DNA from: Methylacidiphilum caldifontis
GTDB lineage: Bacteria; Verrucomicrobiota; Verrucomicrobiia; Methylacidiphilales; CAMAQI01
Length of the DNA: 7,908 bases
Assembly (NCBI GenBank): GCA_945860255.1
Contig: CAMAQI010000102.1
Location: 1-7,908, forward strand
Direction of reading: 5' to 3'
Shown here: positions 1 through 6,019 of the stretch, in pieces
How positions within the stretch are numbered: position 1 is the stretch's first letter
Layout: each line of letters starts with the position of its first letter
Program-made: the position numbers and the translations under genes
The notes under the pieces: model-generated
The model's input: the letters and a program-made list of their open reading frames with translations, nothing else
Databases searched by the model: none
Told to the model about the DNA's origin: nothing

Positions 1-1
1 T

Positions 2-511
2 TTAGAAGGGGGATTTCTAGCCCAAGTCTGTCTTGACTGGGAAAAAGCGAATTTAGTTGCTGAAAAAGAGGGAATTCGAGTCGTATTGGCTCGAATTGGT
101 CTCGTGATGGATCCTCGTGACGGAATGCTTGGGAAGCAATGGGGGACGATGAAGTTTGGAATTTGTTTATTACCAGCTCATGCTCCCGACTTTCTTCCTT
201 GGATTGCGCTCAAGGATTTAGTGAATCTCCTCATTTTTTCACTCGAAAATCATACCGTTCAAGGAGTCGTTAATGCAACAGCACCCCATCCTGTTCAGGC
301 ACAGGAATGGGTGGAACAACTGGATCATCACTTTAAGTTTTGGCTCAAAGGATTTTTGCCTGAGTTTTTTTTAAAGCCCTTGGGAAAAGAGTTTTGCAAG
401 GTTCTTTATAGTAGTAAGCGAGTCCTGCCTGAGAAGCTACTGGATCTTGGTTTTCAATTTTCTCATTCCACTTGGCAGGACTATCTGGCCACTCTGTTTT
501 CAAAAAAATGA
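2..511 (+). CDS. TIGR01777-family SDR epimerase, C-terminal part (5' end outside window)
   Basis: This is the C-terminal 169 residues of an NAD(P)-dependent epimerase-like protein of the TIGR01777 (YfcH/SulA-type) group of extended SDR proteins. The reading frame is open from the first bases, so the start, the Rossmann glycine motif and the catalytic Tyr-Lys region lie outside the window. Visible family marks, in order, are GGFLAQVCLDWE, the strand GIRVVLARIGLVMDPRDGML, PWIALKDLV (usually SWIHIDDLV), VVNATAPHPV, and a C-terminal DUF1731-like end with RVLPEKLLDLGFQF. The family is usually about 300 residues, so some 130 are missing. The substrate is unknown for most members. It ends in an A7 run followed at once by TGA, which overlaps the ATG of the next gene as ATGA, so the two are probably translationally coupled. 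The family call is firm; the function is not known. Confidence 0.88.
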   Translation, partial: LEGGFLAQVCLDWEKANLVAEKEGIRVVLARIGLVMDPRDGMLGKQWGTMKFGICLLPAHAPDFLPWIALKDLVNLLIFSLENHTVQGVVNATAPHPVQAQEWVEQLDHHFKFWLKGFLPEFFLKPLGKEFCKVLYSSKRVLPEKLLDLGFQFSHSTWQDYLATLFSKK

Positions 512-1656
512 GCTCAAAAATCGTTATTGGAGTCGGAATCGCTGGCTATCCTGTTGCCGCTGCGGGGAATACTTGGGCTTTTTTACAATGGGCGTTGGGA
601 TTTCGGTCGTTGGGATGGGAGGTTATTTTAGTCGAATCGATCGATTCGACGAAATGTGTCGATTCACAATGGCAATCGGTTCCGTTCGAACAAAGTGCGA
701 ATAAAAGTCATTGGGAGAAAACCATTCGTGATTACGGTTTTGAGGAGAAGAGTTTTCTTCTTATTGATGGGGAGTCGAAAGATAAAAGTGATCTCTTTGA
801 TTCTGCTCGTGGGGCTGAATTATTTTTAAATATCTCCGGTCATTTTAAAAATCGAGAGGTTCTGGATCTCTGTCGTCATCGGATTTATTTAGATTTAGAC
901 CCCGCCTTCACGCAAATTTGGTCCGAGGTTTATGGCGAGGCAATGAATTTTGAATTCCACGATCTGTTTTTTACCGTTGGGCCTTTATATGAAAAAGGGA
1001 ATGTCAGAGCACCCCAGGCAGGGAGAAAATGGCTCGGGACCCTTCCACTTGTTCATCTTCCCAGTTGGCCGATGCAACCGTTAAGTGGCGATCGTTTCAC
1101 GACAATGACCCATTGGTATGGCTATCCCCCGGTTGAGTATCAAGGGGAGTGGTATGGGAATAAATCGGAGGAGTTTACGAAGATCATTGAGCTTCCGCAA
1201 CAAACGAAGGCCTCCATCGAAATCGCCTCGGATTTAGGAGAGGAGAGCGACCTTCAAAAGGAGTTTCTCTCCAAAGGATGGAAGATGACTGTTGCCAGTG
1301 AGGCTAACCACGATCTTTTGAGTTACCAGCGTTATATCCAATCGAGTCGTGGAGAGTTTTCTGTTGCCAAGAACGGTTATGTGAAGTCGAACTGTGGCTG
1401 GTTTAGTGATCGCAGTGTCTGTTACTTGGCCAGTGGTAAACCGGTGATTTTGCAAGAGACGGGGTGGTCGGAACTGATTCCCTCCGGAAAAGGGGCCCTT
1501 TCCTTCAAAGGTTTGGAAGAGGCGCAAAGGGCGATTCAGCAGGTGATTTTAGAGCCAGAGATCCACTCTTTAGCCGCTCGTGCCCTGGCTGAGGAGTACT
1601 TTAACTCGGATCGAGTGATTCAAGAAATGATCAGAAAAGTCGAAAAAAGCTTGTGA
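508..1656 (+). CDS. GT-B-like glycosyltransferase (family 1-type)
   Basis: The predicted 382-residue protein resembles GT-B fold glycosyltransferases of a poorly characterised bacterial group. Near the N-terminus are a GxGIAGYP loop and the acceptor-domain pattern GNTWAFLQWALGFRSLGWEV (about 17-36), as in proteins that start by sorting a sugar acceptor. The best mark is C-terminal: GEFSVAK (282-288), then GWFSDRS (297-303) and YLASGKPVILQETG (306-319), which corresponds to the nucleotide-sugar-binding region of the donor domain. No signal peptide or membrane helix is seen, so it should be cytoplasmic or peripheral. The ATG at 508 was chosen because it gives the four-base ATGA overlap with the upstream stop and a normal N-terminal beta strand (SSKIVIGVGIAG). 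The in-frame ATG at 472 would add 12 unrelated residues that overlap the epimerase. Donor and acceptor cannot be told from sequence. Confidence 0.75.
   Translation: MSSKIVIGVGIAGYPVAAAGNTWAFLQWALGFRSLGWEVILVESIDSTKCVDSQWQSVPFEQSANKSHWEKTIRDYGFEEKSFLLIDGESKDKSDLFDSARGAELFLNISGHFKNREVLDLCRHRIYLDLDPAFTQIWSEVYGEAMNFEFHDLFFTVGPLYEKGNVRAPQAGRKWLGTLPLVHLPSWPMQPLSGDRFTTMTHWYGYPPVEYQGEWYGNKSEEFTKIIELPQQTKASIEIASDLGEESDLQKEFLSKGWKMTVASEANHDLLSYQRYIQSSRGEFSVAKNGYVKSNCGWFSDRSVCYLASGKPVILQETGWSELIPSGKGALSFKGLEEAQRAIQQVILEPEIHSLAARALAEEYFNSDRVIQEMIRKVEKSL
631..650. repeat. 20-bp perfect palindrome inside the glycosyltransferase gene
   Basis: GTCGAATCGATCGATTCGAC equals its own reverse complement over all 20 bases and cannot be extended (flanks A and G). 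It encodes Val-Glu-Ser-Ile-Asp-Ser plus the first bases of Thr, in the beginning of the acceptor domain. It could serve as a dimeric protein-binding site or a hairpin, or it could be an accident of codon choice. Confidence 0.9.
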
Positions 1657-1686
1657 GAAGGCTCCTTTCTGATTTCATTTCAAGTT

Positions 1687-1956
1687 ATGAGATCCGATGA
1701 CTTTGATTTGGAGATTTTTCCTGAAGAAACCGATTGGGAATATCCGAATGCCGAGAGAATAAGAAAAGAGATTGCATCGAACAAACCGAAGGTTCGGATG
1801 CGTGATGTGACGATCCGCAAGCTTCCATTAGAAAGTTTTCAACGAGCCGATCAACTAGTTCGCGAGCATCCTTATCCTTCCATGATTGCAGCGGCTGCCG
1901 TCGGATTATTTGCTGGAATCATCATCAGTAGCATCGTTTCAAGCGATAAGGATTAA
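1687..1956 (+). CDS. Small membrane-anchored protein with DUF883/ElaB-like C-terminus
   Basis: This is an 89-residue protein with a charged, acidic-then-basic N-terminal part (about 1-60) and one C-terminal membrane helix (about 65-85). The segment ADQLVREHPYPSMIAAAAVGLFAG (residues 54-77) matches the membrane-anchor end of the DUF883/ElaB/YqjD family, where VREHPW is followed by a small-residue helix. Known members are inner-membrane proteins; E. coli YqjD and ElaB associate with ribosomes in stationary phase. The helical N-terminal repeat typical of full DUF883 proteins is not evident, so only the anchor resembles the family. The ATG at 1687 has no clear Shine-Dalgarno sequence. The gene starts 30 bases after the glycosyltransferase and stops four bases before nuoA, whose ribosome-binding site lies over its end. 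A role is not known. Confidence 0.65.
   Translation: MRSDDFDLEIFPEETDWEYPNAERIRKEIASNKPKVRMRDVTIRKLPLESFQRADQLVREHPYPSMIAAAAVGLFAGIIISSIVSSDKD
1948..1952 (+). promoter_or_regulatory. Shine-Dalgarno sequence of nuoA
   Basis: AAGGA lies eight bases before the ATG at 1961 and decides this start over an in-frame ATG at 1886, which would add 25 residues unlike NuoA. It lies just before the stop codon of the small upstream gene (TAA, 1954-1956), so ribosomes finishing that gene would cover it. That arrangement suggests translational coupling. Confidence 0.6.
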
Positions 1957-1960
1957 AATC

Positions 1961-2347
1961 ATGAACTCTGCCTCCGATCTTCTGAACTATCTTCCCGTAG
2001 GGATCCAAATCGCAGTCGCATTGATTTTTGCGGTGGCGACTCTCCTGATTTCAACTCTTTTAGGAAAAAAGACGATTGGGAATAAGACGAAAGATACTGC
2101 GTACGAATGTGGTAAGATTGCAGAGGGGGTTGTGAACCCCCGTTTTTCCGTGAAGTTCTATTTGATCGCGATGCTGTTTATCTTGTTCGATATTGAAACC
2201 GTCTTCATGTATGTTTGGGGAGTCGTTTATCGCGAGCAACTGACTCAATCTTGGATGATCTTCGGAGCGATGCTTTCATTTGTGGCAATTCTTTTCGTTG
2301 GCTATATTTATGCCCTTCGAAAAGGGGCCTTTGAGTGGTCGAAGTAG
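1961..2347 (+). CDS. nuoA: NADH-quinone oxidoreductase subunit A (NuoA/ND3)
   Basis: The 128-residue protein is subunit A of respiratory complex I (NDH-1), a membrane-arm subunit at the junction with the peripheral arm, near the quinone site. Three membrane helices are visible: about 13-35, 64-89 and 97-119. The loop after helix 1 carries the family signature TAYECG (46-51), with the conserved Cys50 that corresponds to the ND3 switch cysteine, followed by NPRFSVKFY. Helix 2 has the conserved FDIET (76-80) acidic pair that is important for proton-pump coupling. Length and ends are normal for the family, so the gene looks intact. It is normally first in a nuoABCD... operon, but here the next gene is an aminopeptidase, so the remaining subunits must lie elsewhere. 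No second nuo gene is seen in the window. Confidence 0.97.
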   Translation: MNSASDLLNYLPVGIQIAVALIFAVATLLISTLLGKKTIGNKTKDTAYECGKIAEGVVNPRFSVKFYLIAMLFILFDIETVFMYVWGVVYREQLTQSWMIFGAMLSFVAILFVGYIYALRKGAFEWSK

Positions 2348-2389
2348 CAGAGCTAACAGTCCCTTTTCCAAAACTTTTAACATCATTTT

Positions 2390-2420
2390 TTTACATTTCA
2401 TCCCTTGTGGATTTTATGTT
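2390..2420 (+). promoter_or_regulatory. Possible sigma70-type promoter upstream of the aminopeptidase gene
   Basis: The 127-base gap after nuoA is AT-rich. TTTACA at 2390-2395 matches five of six -35 consensus bases, and a weak -10 (TTATGT at 2414-2419, or TATGTT at 2415-2420) follows at 18-19 bases. The gap length fits a new transcription unit for the aminopeptidase and methyltransferase, but the match could be chance in AT-rich DNA. Confidence 0.22.
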
Positions 2421-2474
2421 TACACTTACTCTACTGACCAATGGCGACTAAACGTCATTAAAAAGAAAGTTCTT

Positions 2475-3608
2475 ATGCAATATCCTCCTTTTGATTTAGT
2501 TCGTCTTTTGAAAACCGTTTTTGAACCTGAGGTAGGCGAACGGATCGCGATCTTGATTGATCTCCCTCACCCGGAGAAAATTCAAGGCTTCTCTTTTTTA
2601 AAAGATCCTGCCTTTCCGATTCAAAACAAAGCGCATGATGTTTTTTATCAAGGTCTTAAAAATGGCGGGATGGCGGCTTTAGGGCTCAAAGGGGGAGAGA
2701 TTTTTGCTTATCAACTTTCTGGAGGAAGCAATCTCGATTTTTCCGATGAGGCGTATGATCCGAGCGGAAAGAAGCTCTCTTTGAAAGCCGATGTCTATTC
2801 GCAATACGATATTATTCTGTGTATCTCGACCTATTCCGCAACCGCTCCGCTGACGGCTTTTGCCAAAGAGATCGGTTTTCGTGGAGCGACACTGCATGGC
2901 GTGAACGATATTATTTTAGCGAGCGGTCTTGCTGTGGATTATAATCAAGTGAGCGTTCAAGCGGAGAAACTGCGCTTAAGTATGACGAAGGCCGATTATA
3001 TTGAGATCGATTTTGTCATGGAGGGATCCAAGTACACTTTAAAACTGAATTGTGATGGTCAAGAGGCTCAAAAAAGTCACGGCCTTTGCCGAGGGAAGAT
3101 CCCTGATATCGCCAACTTGCCTGCAGGTGAAGTTTACTTTGTTCCGACCGACGCTTCTGGAGAGTTTCCTCATCGTTATGAGGAGGGAACCTTGGCGGTC
3201 ATGGAGGTGAGTGGCGGTAAGATTCGTAAGTCGAGGCTCATTCGTGGGGATGAAAAGATTGTTGCGGCTCACAATCTGAAGCTGCAGACCGATCCGGTTA
3301 CCGGAGAACTCGGGGAGTTAGGTTTTGGAACTCAGATTCTTCCAGTTTCAGGAAAAGATATTCAGGATGAGAAGATTTTAGGGACGATGCATGTCGCCAC
3401 GGGTCGAAGCGATCATTTGGGAGGACATTTAACTCCGGACAAATTTGCAATTCCGATCAATGCGACTCACGATGATTTACTTTTCTCTCCGACGAAAACA
3501 CCGGAGATCAATGTTCCTGAAGTTCGAATGTTCCGCGATCAAAAATCGGTGGTGCTCATTCAGAACTATCAGCCAGCTACATATCTTCAACAAGCGCTTC
3601 TGAGTTAA
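2475..3608 (+). CDS. M29-like metallo-aminopeptidase (aminopeptidase T/AmpS type)
   Basis: The 377-residue protein resembles the M29 family of two-metal exopeptidases, which remove N-terminal residues from peptides; the family fold also includes NicX-type dioxygenases. The expected ligands of the C-terminal metal domain can be placed: Glu219 in PAGEVYFVPTDASGEFP, Glu281 in GELGFGTQ, His306 in GTMHVATGRSDHLGGH, and the HxD pair His332/Asp334 in ATHDDL. Length fits the family (about 370-410). No signal peptide is seen, so it should be cytoplasmic. The ATG at 2475 is preferred. The frame stays open upstream to an ATG at 2280, but that would overlap nuoA and add 65 residues rich in Phe and Ser that do not look like family sequence. 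A Shine-Dalgarno sequence is weak (AAAGAAAG, close to the ATG). The true substrate could differ from general peptides, since the family is diverse. Confidence 0.82.
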   Translation: MQYPPFDLVRLLKTVFEPEVGERIAILIDLPHPEKIQGFSFLKDPAFPIQNKAHDVFYQGLKNGGMAALGLKGGEIFAYQLSGGSNLDFSDEAYDPSGKKLSLKADVYSQYDIILCISTYSATAPLTAFAKEIGFRGATLHGVNDIILASGLAVDYNQVSVQAEKLRLSMTKADYIEIDFVMEGSKYTLKLNCDGQEAQKSHGLCRGKIPDIANLPAGEVYFVPTDASGEFPHRYEEGTLAVMEVSGGKIRKSRLIRGDEKIVAAHNLKLQTDPVTGELGELGFGTQILPVSGKDIQDEKILGTMHVATGRSDHLGGHLTPDKFAIPINATHDDLLFSPTKTPEINVPEVRMFRDQKSVVLIQNYQPATYLQQALLS

Positions 3609-3675
3609 ATTTCATGATCATTTCTTCTAAACTTTGTCCGAGAGAGAACGAGGCGGAGTGTTTAGGGATCGGTTA

Positions 3676-3683
3676 GAGAGGAG
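3676..3683 (+). promoter_or_regulatory. Purine-rich ribosome-binding site of the OvoA-type methyltransferase
   Basis: GAGAGGAG lies three bases before the ATG at 3687. The core AGGAG is closer to the start than usual, but GAGAGG within it gives a five-base spacing. It supports the ATG at 3687 and is one of the clearest Shine-Dalgarno sequences in the window. Confidence 0.5.
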
Positions 3684-3686
3684 AAG

Positions 3687-4430
3687 ATGGGTTCAGATTA
3701 TTACGAAAGGAGTTCGATTCTTGCCGAGTATCTCTTTTTTCATTATGGCGAGTCGAGTGACTATCTGCCTTTTGCAGAGGGGCCACAAAGTGCGCTCAAT
3801 TTTCCCCTGAAAATTGTCGAGCGGGGTTTGGCTGGCCTTTCCCTTCCGCCTGCGTCAAGAGCGATGGATTTGGGGTGCGCGGTTGGTCGTTCCTCTTTTG
3901 AGCTGACTCGTTATTGCCAAGAGGTTGTGGGGATTGATTATTCATCGGCCTTTATTCAAGCGGCACAAACTATTCAGAAGCAAAAAGAATTAACGGTCTG
4001 CGTTGTAGAGGAGGTTGGAACGACTAAAAAGGTTTCGGTTACGCTTCCTTCTGCCGTTTTCCCTGAACGGGTTCAATTCTTTCAAGGAGATGCCTTGAAT
4101 CTCTCCCTCGATTATGGGGAGTTTGATCTCGTGCTCGCAGCGAATTTGATCGATCGGCTCTCAGATCCGACTCTTTTTTTGAAAGACATTGGGCGATGGA
4201 TTAAAAAGGGAGGGACTCTCATTTTGACAAGTCCCTATACTTGGATCGACTCCTTTACTCCGGAGGAGAAATGGCTGACTCAGGAAAACTCGAATTTTCA
4301 GACGCTTCAAAATATTTTAGAGCCCCAATACGACTTTCAGCGCAAAGAGGATCTCCCGATGTTGATCCGTGAGCATCGTCGTAAATATCAGTGGACGGTA
4401 ACGGAACTCTCCGTTTGGGTGAAGAAGTAA
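3687..4430 (+). CDS. Putative 4-mercaptohistidine N1-methyltransferase (stand-alone OvoA C-terminal type)
   Basis: This is a 247-residue SAM-dependent methyltransferase of the family that forms the C-terminal domain of ovothiol synthase OvoA (TIGR04345-like). In OvoA this domain methylates the imidazole of 4-mercaptohistidine to give ovothiol A. The N-terminus DYYERSSILAEYLFFHYGE is typical of that domain. SAM-binding motif I is AMDLGCAVGRSSFELTR (about 59-75), followed by VVGIDYSSAFI. RVQFFQGDALNL and FDLVLAANLIDRL mark the later Rossmann strands, and GGTLILTSPYTWIDSFTPEEKWL plus RKYQWTVTELSVWVKK complete the family pattern. The insert between the SAM motif and RVQFF, ending in a LP motif, is also typical. 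It lies 78 bases after the aminopeptidase and may share its transcript. No sulfoxide-synthase or FGE-sulfatase domain is nearby, so the substrate is inferred only from family membership. Confidence 0.88.
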   Translation: MGSDYYERSSILAEYLFFHYGESSDYLPFAEGPQSALNFPLKIVERGLAGLSLPPASRAMDLGCAVGRSSFELTRYCQEVVGIDYSSAFIQAAQTIQKQKELTVCVVEEVGTTKKVSVTLPSAVFPERVQFFQGDALNLSLDYGEFDLVLAANLIDRLSDPTLFLKDIGRWIKKGGTLILTSPYTWIDSFTPEEKWLTQENSNFQTLQNILEPQYDFQRKEDLPMLIREHRRKYQWTVTELSVWVKK

Positions 4431-4780
4431 GATCGATTGTCCAACCAAAATACAATTTTCACCGCGGGGTAACCCCGAAATAGCTCCGGGGCAGGACGGA
4501 GGACAACGGAGGCAATACCGGTTTTATAAGGAAGCGAGAAATGGGAATTTATTTTATTTAGTTTGTTTTGAAAAAAAGAGCAGAATTTTCCTCCATTCCC
4601 CTCAGTTTTTTATGACTTCTAGCCTTCTTTAGATTTTGAATTCGTTTTTGTGTTCTATGCGTTCTTTTGCGGCTCAATGAATCTTCTTCTATCCTTTTCA
4701 TCTCTTCTGGTTTTGGAAGGGAGTGTTCGTTGTTCTTCCTATCTTCTGGCGTTAAAGCTCATTTTATGAGAGATAAAGGA
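4431..4780. other. 350-base gene-free region before lhgO
   Basis: No convincing protein gene was seen on either strand. The first third holds a GC-rich segment (4461-4522) with several small complementary arms. From about 4540 the + strand becomes AT-rich and then strongly pyrimidine-rich, with an A/T stretch at 4546-4580 and many TTCT/CTTC runs at 4595-4745. The open frame joined to lhgO from 4667 has an unnatural Ser/Phe-rich translation and is treated as leader. The region probably carries the lhgO promoter, but no pair of boxes at a good spacing stands out, and no hairpin followed by a T-run qualifies as an intrinsic terminator for the methyltransferase gene. Confidence 0.6.
4461..4522 (+). 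ncRNA. Candidate structured RNA or repeat element upstream of lhgO
   Basis: Short complementary arms are packed together here. CGGGG (4465-4469), TAA loop, CCCCG (4473-4477) form one hairpin. The same CCCCG can instead pair with a second CGGGG (4487-4491). CTCCG (4484-4488) can pair with either CGGAG at 4497-4501 or CGGAG at 4507-4511. ACCG (4461-4464) and CGGT (4519-4522) could close the whole. The strand could not be fixed from sequence. It could be a leader RNA, a small intergenic repeat, or chance in GC-rich DNA. No known RNA family was recognised. Confidence 0.3.
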
Positions 4781-5971
4781 ATGACCACAGATTGTTGTAT
4801 TATTGGGGGGGGATTAGTAGGATTGGCGACGGCCTATCGGTATTTAGAGAAGTTCCCTCACGATTCCGTTCTTCTGCTCGAGAAGGAGAGTCGTGTCGCT
4901 TGTCAGCAATCGACACACAATAGTGGGGTGCTTCATGCGGGACTTTATTATAAACCCGGTTCTGAGAAGGCGAAGCTTTGCGTCGCGGGGATTCGAGAGA
5001 TGGTCGCTTTTTGTCAGCACCATCGGATTGCTCATGAACAGTGCGGAAAACTGGTTGTCGCGGGGAGTGAAAAAGAGTTACCTCGACTTGATCACCTCTG
5101 GAGTCGAGGGACTGAAAATGGGCTTCAAGGAATGAAGCGACTCGGGATTGAGGAGATGAAGGAACGGGAACCGCATGTCAGTGGAATTCAAGGCATTTTA
5201 GTCCCTGAGGAGGGGATCGTCGACTATCGAGCGGTTGCCGATACTTTGGCTCGTGAGATTGTTCGGCTCAAAGGAGAGATTCGACTGCAAGCCTGCGTGG
5301 AGCGGTTGATTCCGGAGGGATCTTGTTGGCGGATTGTGACCAATCAGGGAGAGATTGTTGCGAAGAAAGTCGTTAATTGTGGCGGATTGCATTCCGATTT
5401 GATTTTAGAATCGAGTGGCCTCAAGCGACCGGCACGGATTATTCCTTTTCGAGGCGAGTACTACGATCTCAAGCCGGAGGCTCGTCATTTGGTGAAGCAT
5501 CTGATTTATCCTGTCCCTGATCCTCAGTTTCCCTTTTTAGGTGTTCATTTTACTCGCATGGTTCAAGGAGGAGTTGAGGCGGGGCCGAATGCGGTACTGG
5601 CATGGAAGCGGGAGGGCTATCGAATGTTTGATTTCGATGCTAAGGAGTTTTGGGATTCGATCTCTTATCCCGGATTATGGAAATTTTTAATCCAATATCC
5701 CTCGATGGTGACCTACGAGCTTTACCGTTCTTTTTCGAAAGAGGTTTTCTGTCGTTCCTTGCAGCGGCTGGTTCCTGAAATTCAACAGGAGCATCTTGAA
5801 AGCGGGTCGGCAGGGGTAAGGGCTCAGGCGATGTTTCCGAATGGCAAGCTCGTTGAGGATTTTCTTTTTGTTCATCAAGGATCGTTAACTCATGTCGTTA
5901 ATGCCCCTTCGCCAGCGGCAACGTCATCGTTGGCGATCGGTCGTCGGATTGTTACGGAGATCTCAAAGTAA
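4781..5971 (+). CDS. lhgO: L-2-hydroxyglutarate oxidase (LhgO), FAD-dependent
   Basis: The 396-residue protein is an FAD-dependent oxidoreductase of the DAO/GlpD superfamily that oxidises L-2-hydroxyglutarate to 2-oxoglutarate and feeds electrons to the membrane quinone pool. The N-terminal dinucleotide fold reads CCIIGGGLVGLATAYRYLE (about 5-23), with the acidic strand end VLLLEKE. The family signature THNSGVLHAGLYYKPGSEKA follows (about 45-64). Further typical blocks are GKLVVAGSE, EGIVDYRAVADTLA, KKVVNCGGLHSD, FRGEYYDL, FPFLGVHFTRM and the C-terminal VNAPSPAATSSLAIG, which contacts FAD. Length is near the usual 395-425. The ATG at 4781 was chosen because the flavin-binding strand starts a few residues later; an in-frame ATG at 4766 would add only MRDKG. 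Possible Shine-Dalgarno sequences are GAGAG (4768-4772) or AAAGGA directly touching the start. A G8 run codes for the glycine loop. Confidence 0.93.
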   Translation: MTTDCCIIGGGLVGLATAYRYLEKFPHDSVLLLEKESRVACQQSTHNSGVLHAGLYYKPGSEKAKLCVAGIREMVAFCQHHRIAHEQCGKLVVAGSEKELPRLDHLWSRGTENGLQGMKRLGIEEMKEREPHVSGIQGILVPEEGIVDYRAVADTLAREIVRLKGEIRLQACVERLIPEGSCWRIVTNQGEIVAKKVVNCGGLHSDLILESSGLKRPARIIPFRGEYYDLKPEARHLVKHLIYPVPDPQFPFLGVHFTRMVQGGVEAGPNAVLAWKREGYRMFDFDAKEFWDSISYPGLWKFLIQYPSMVTYELYRSFSKEVFCRSLQRLVPEIQQEHLESGSAGVRAQAMFPNGKLVEDFLFVHQGSLTHVVNAPSPAATSSLAIGRRIVTEISK

Positions 5972-6019
5972 ACAAATCTTGGTTTCAAGGCGTGAAGCTG
6001 TCATAGTCTCTCTTTATTC

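Noticed and set aside
447..704. An 85-codon open frame overlapping the epimerase end and glycosyltransferase start
   Set aside because: It overlaps two better-supported genes in other frames and has no family resemblance or clear ribosome-binding site.
1234..1527. Minus-strand open frame of 97 codons inside the glycosyltransferase gene
   Set aside because: It is fully antisense to a gene with family motifs and has no recognisable protein features.
2319..2368. GAAAAGGG and CCCTTTTC as arms of a terminator after nuoA
   Set aside because: The arms match over eight bases but the loop is about 34 bases, one arm lies in the coding region, and no T-run follows at the right place.
2280..2474. N-terminal extension of the aminopeptidase from the ATG at 2280
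   Set aside because: It would overlap the nuoA end and the added residues look like translated noncoding DNA, so the ATG at 2475 was used.
3293..3305. TCCGGT-T-ACCGGA near-palindrome inside the aminopeptidase gene
   Set aside because: It is short, has an odd centre and lies in conserved coding sequence, so it is probably incidental.
4667..4780. lhgO start at the ATG at 4667
   Set aside because: It adds 38 Ser/Phe-rich residues before a flavin-binding strand that in this family normally starts within the first ten residues.
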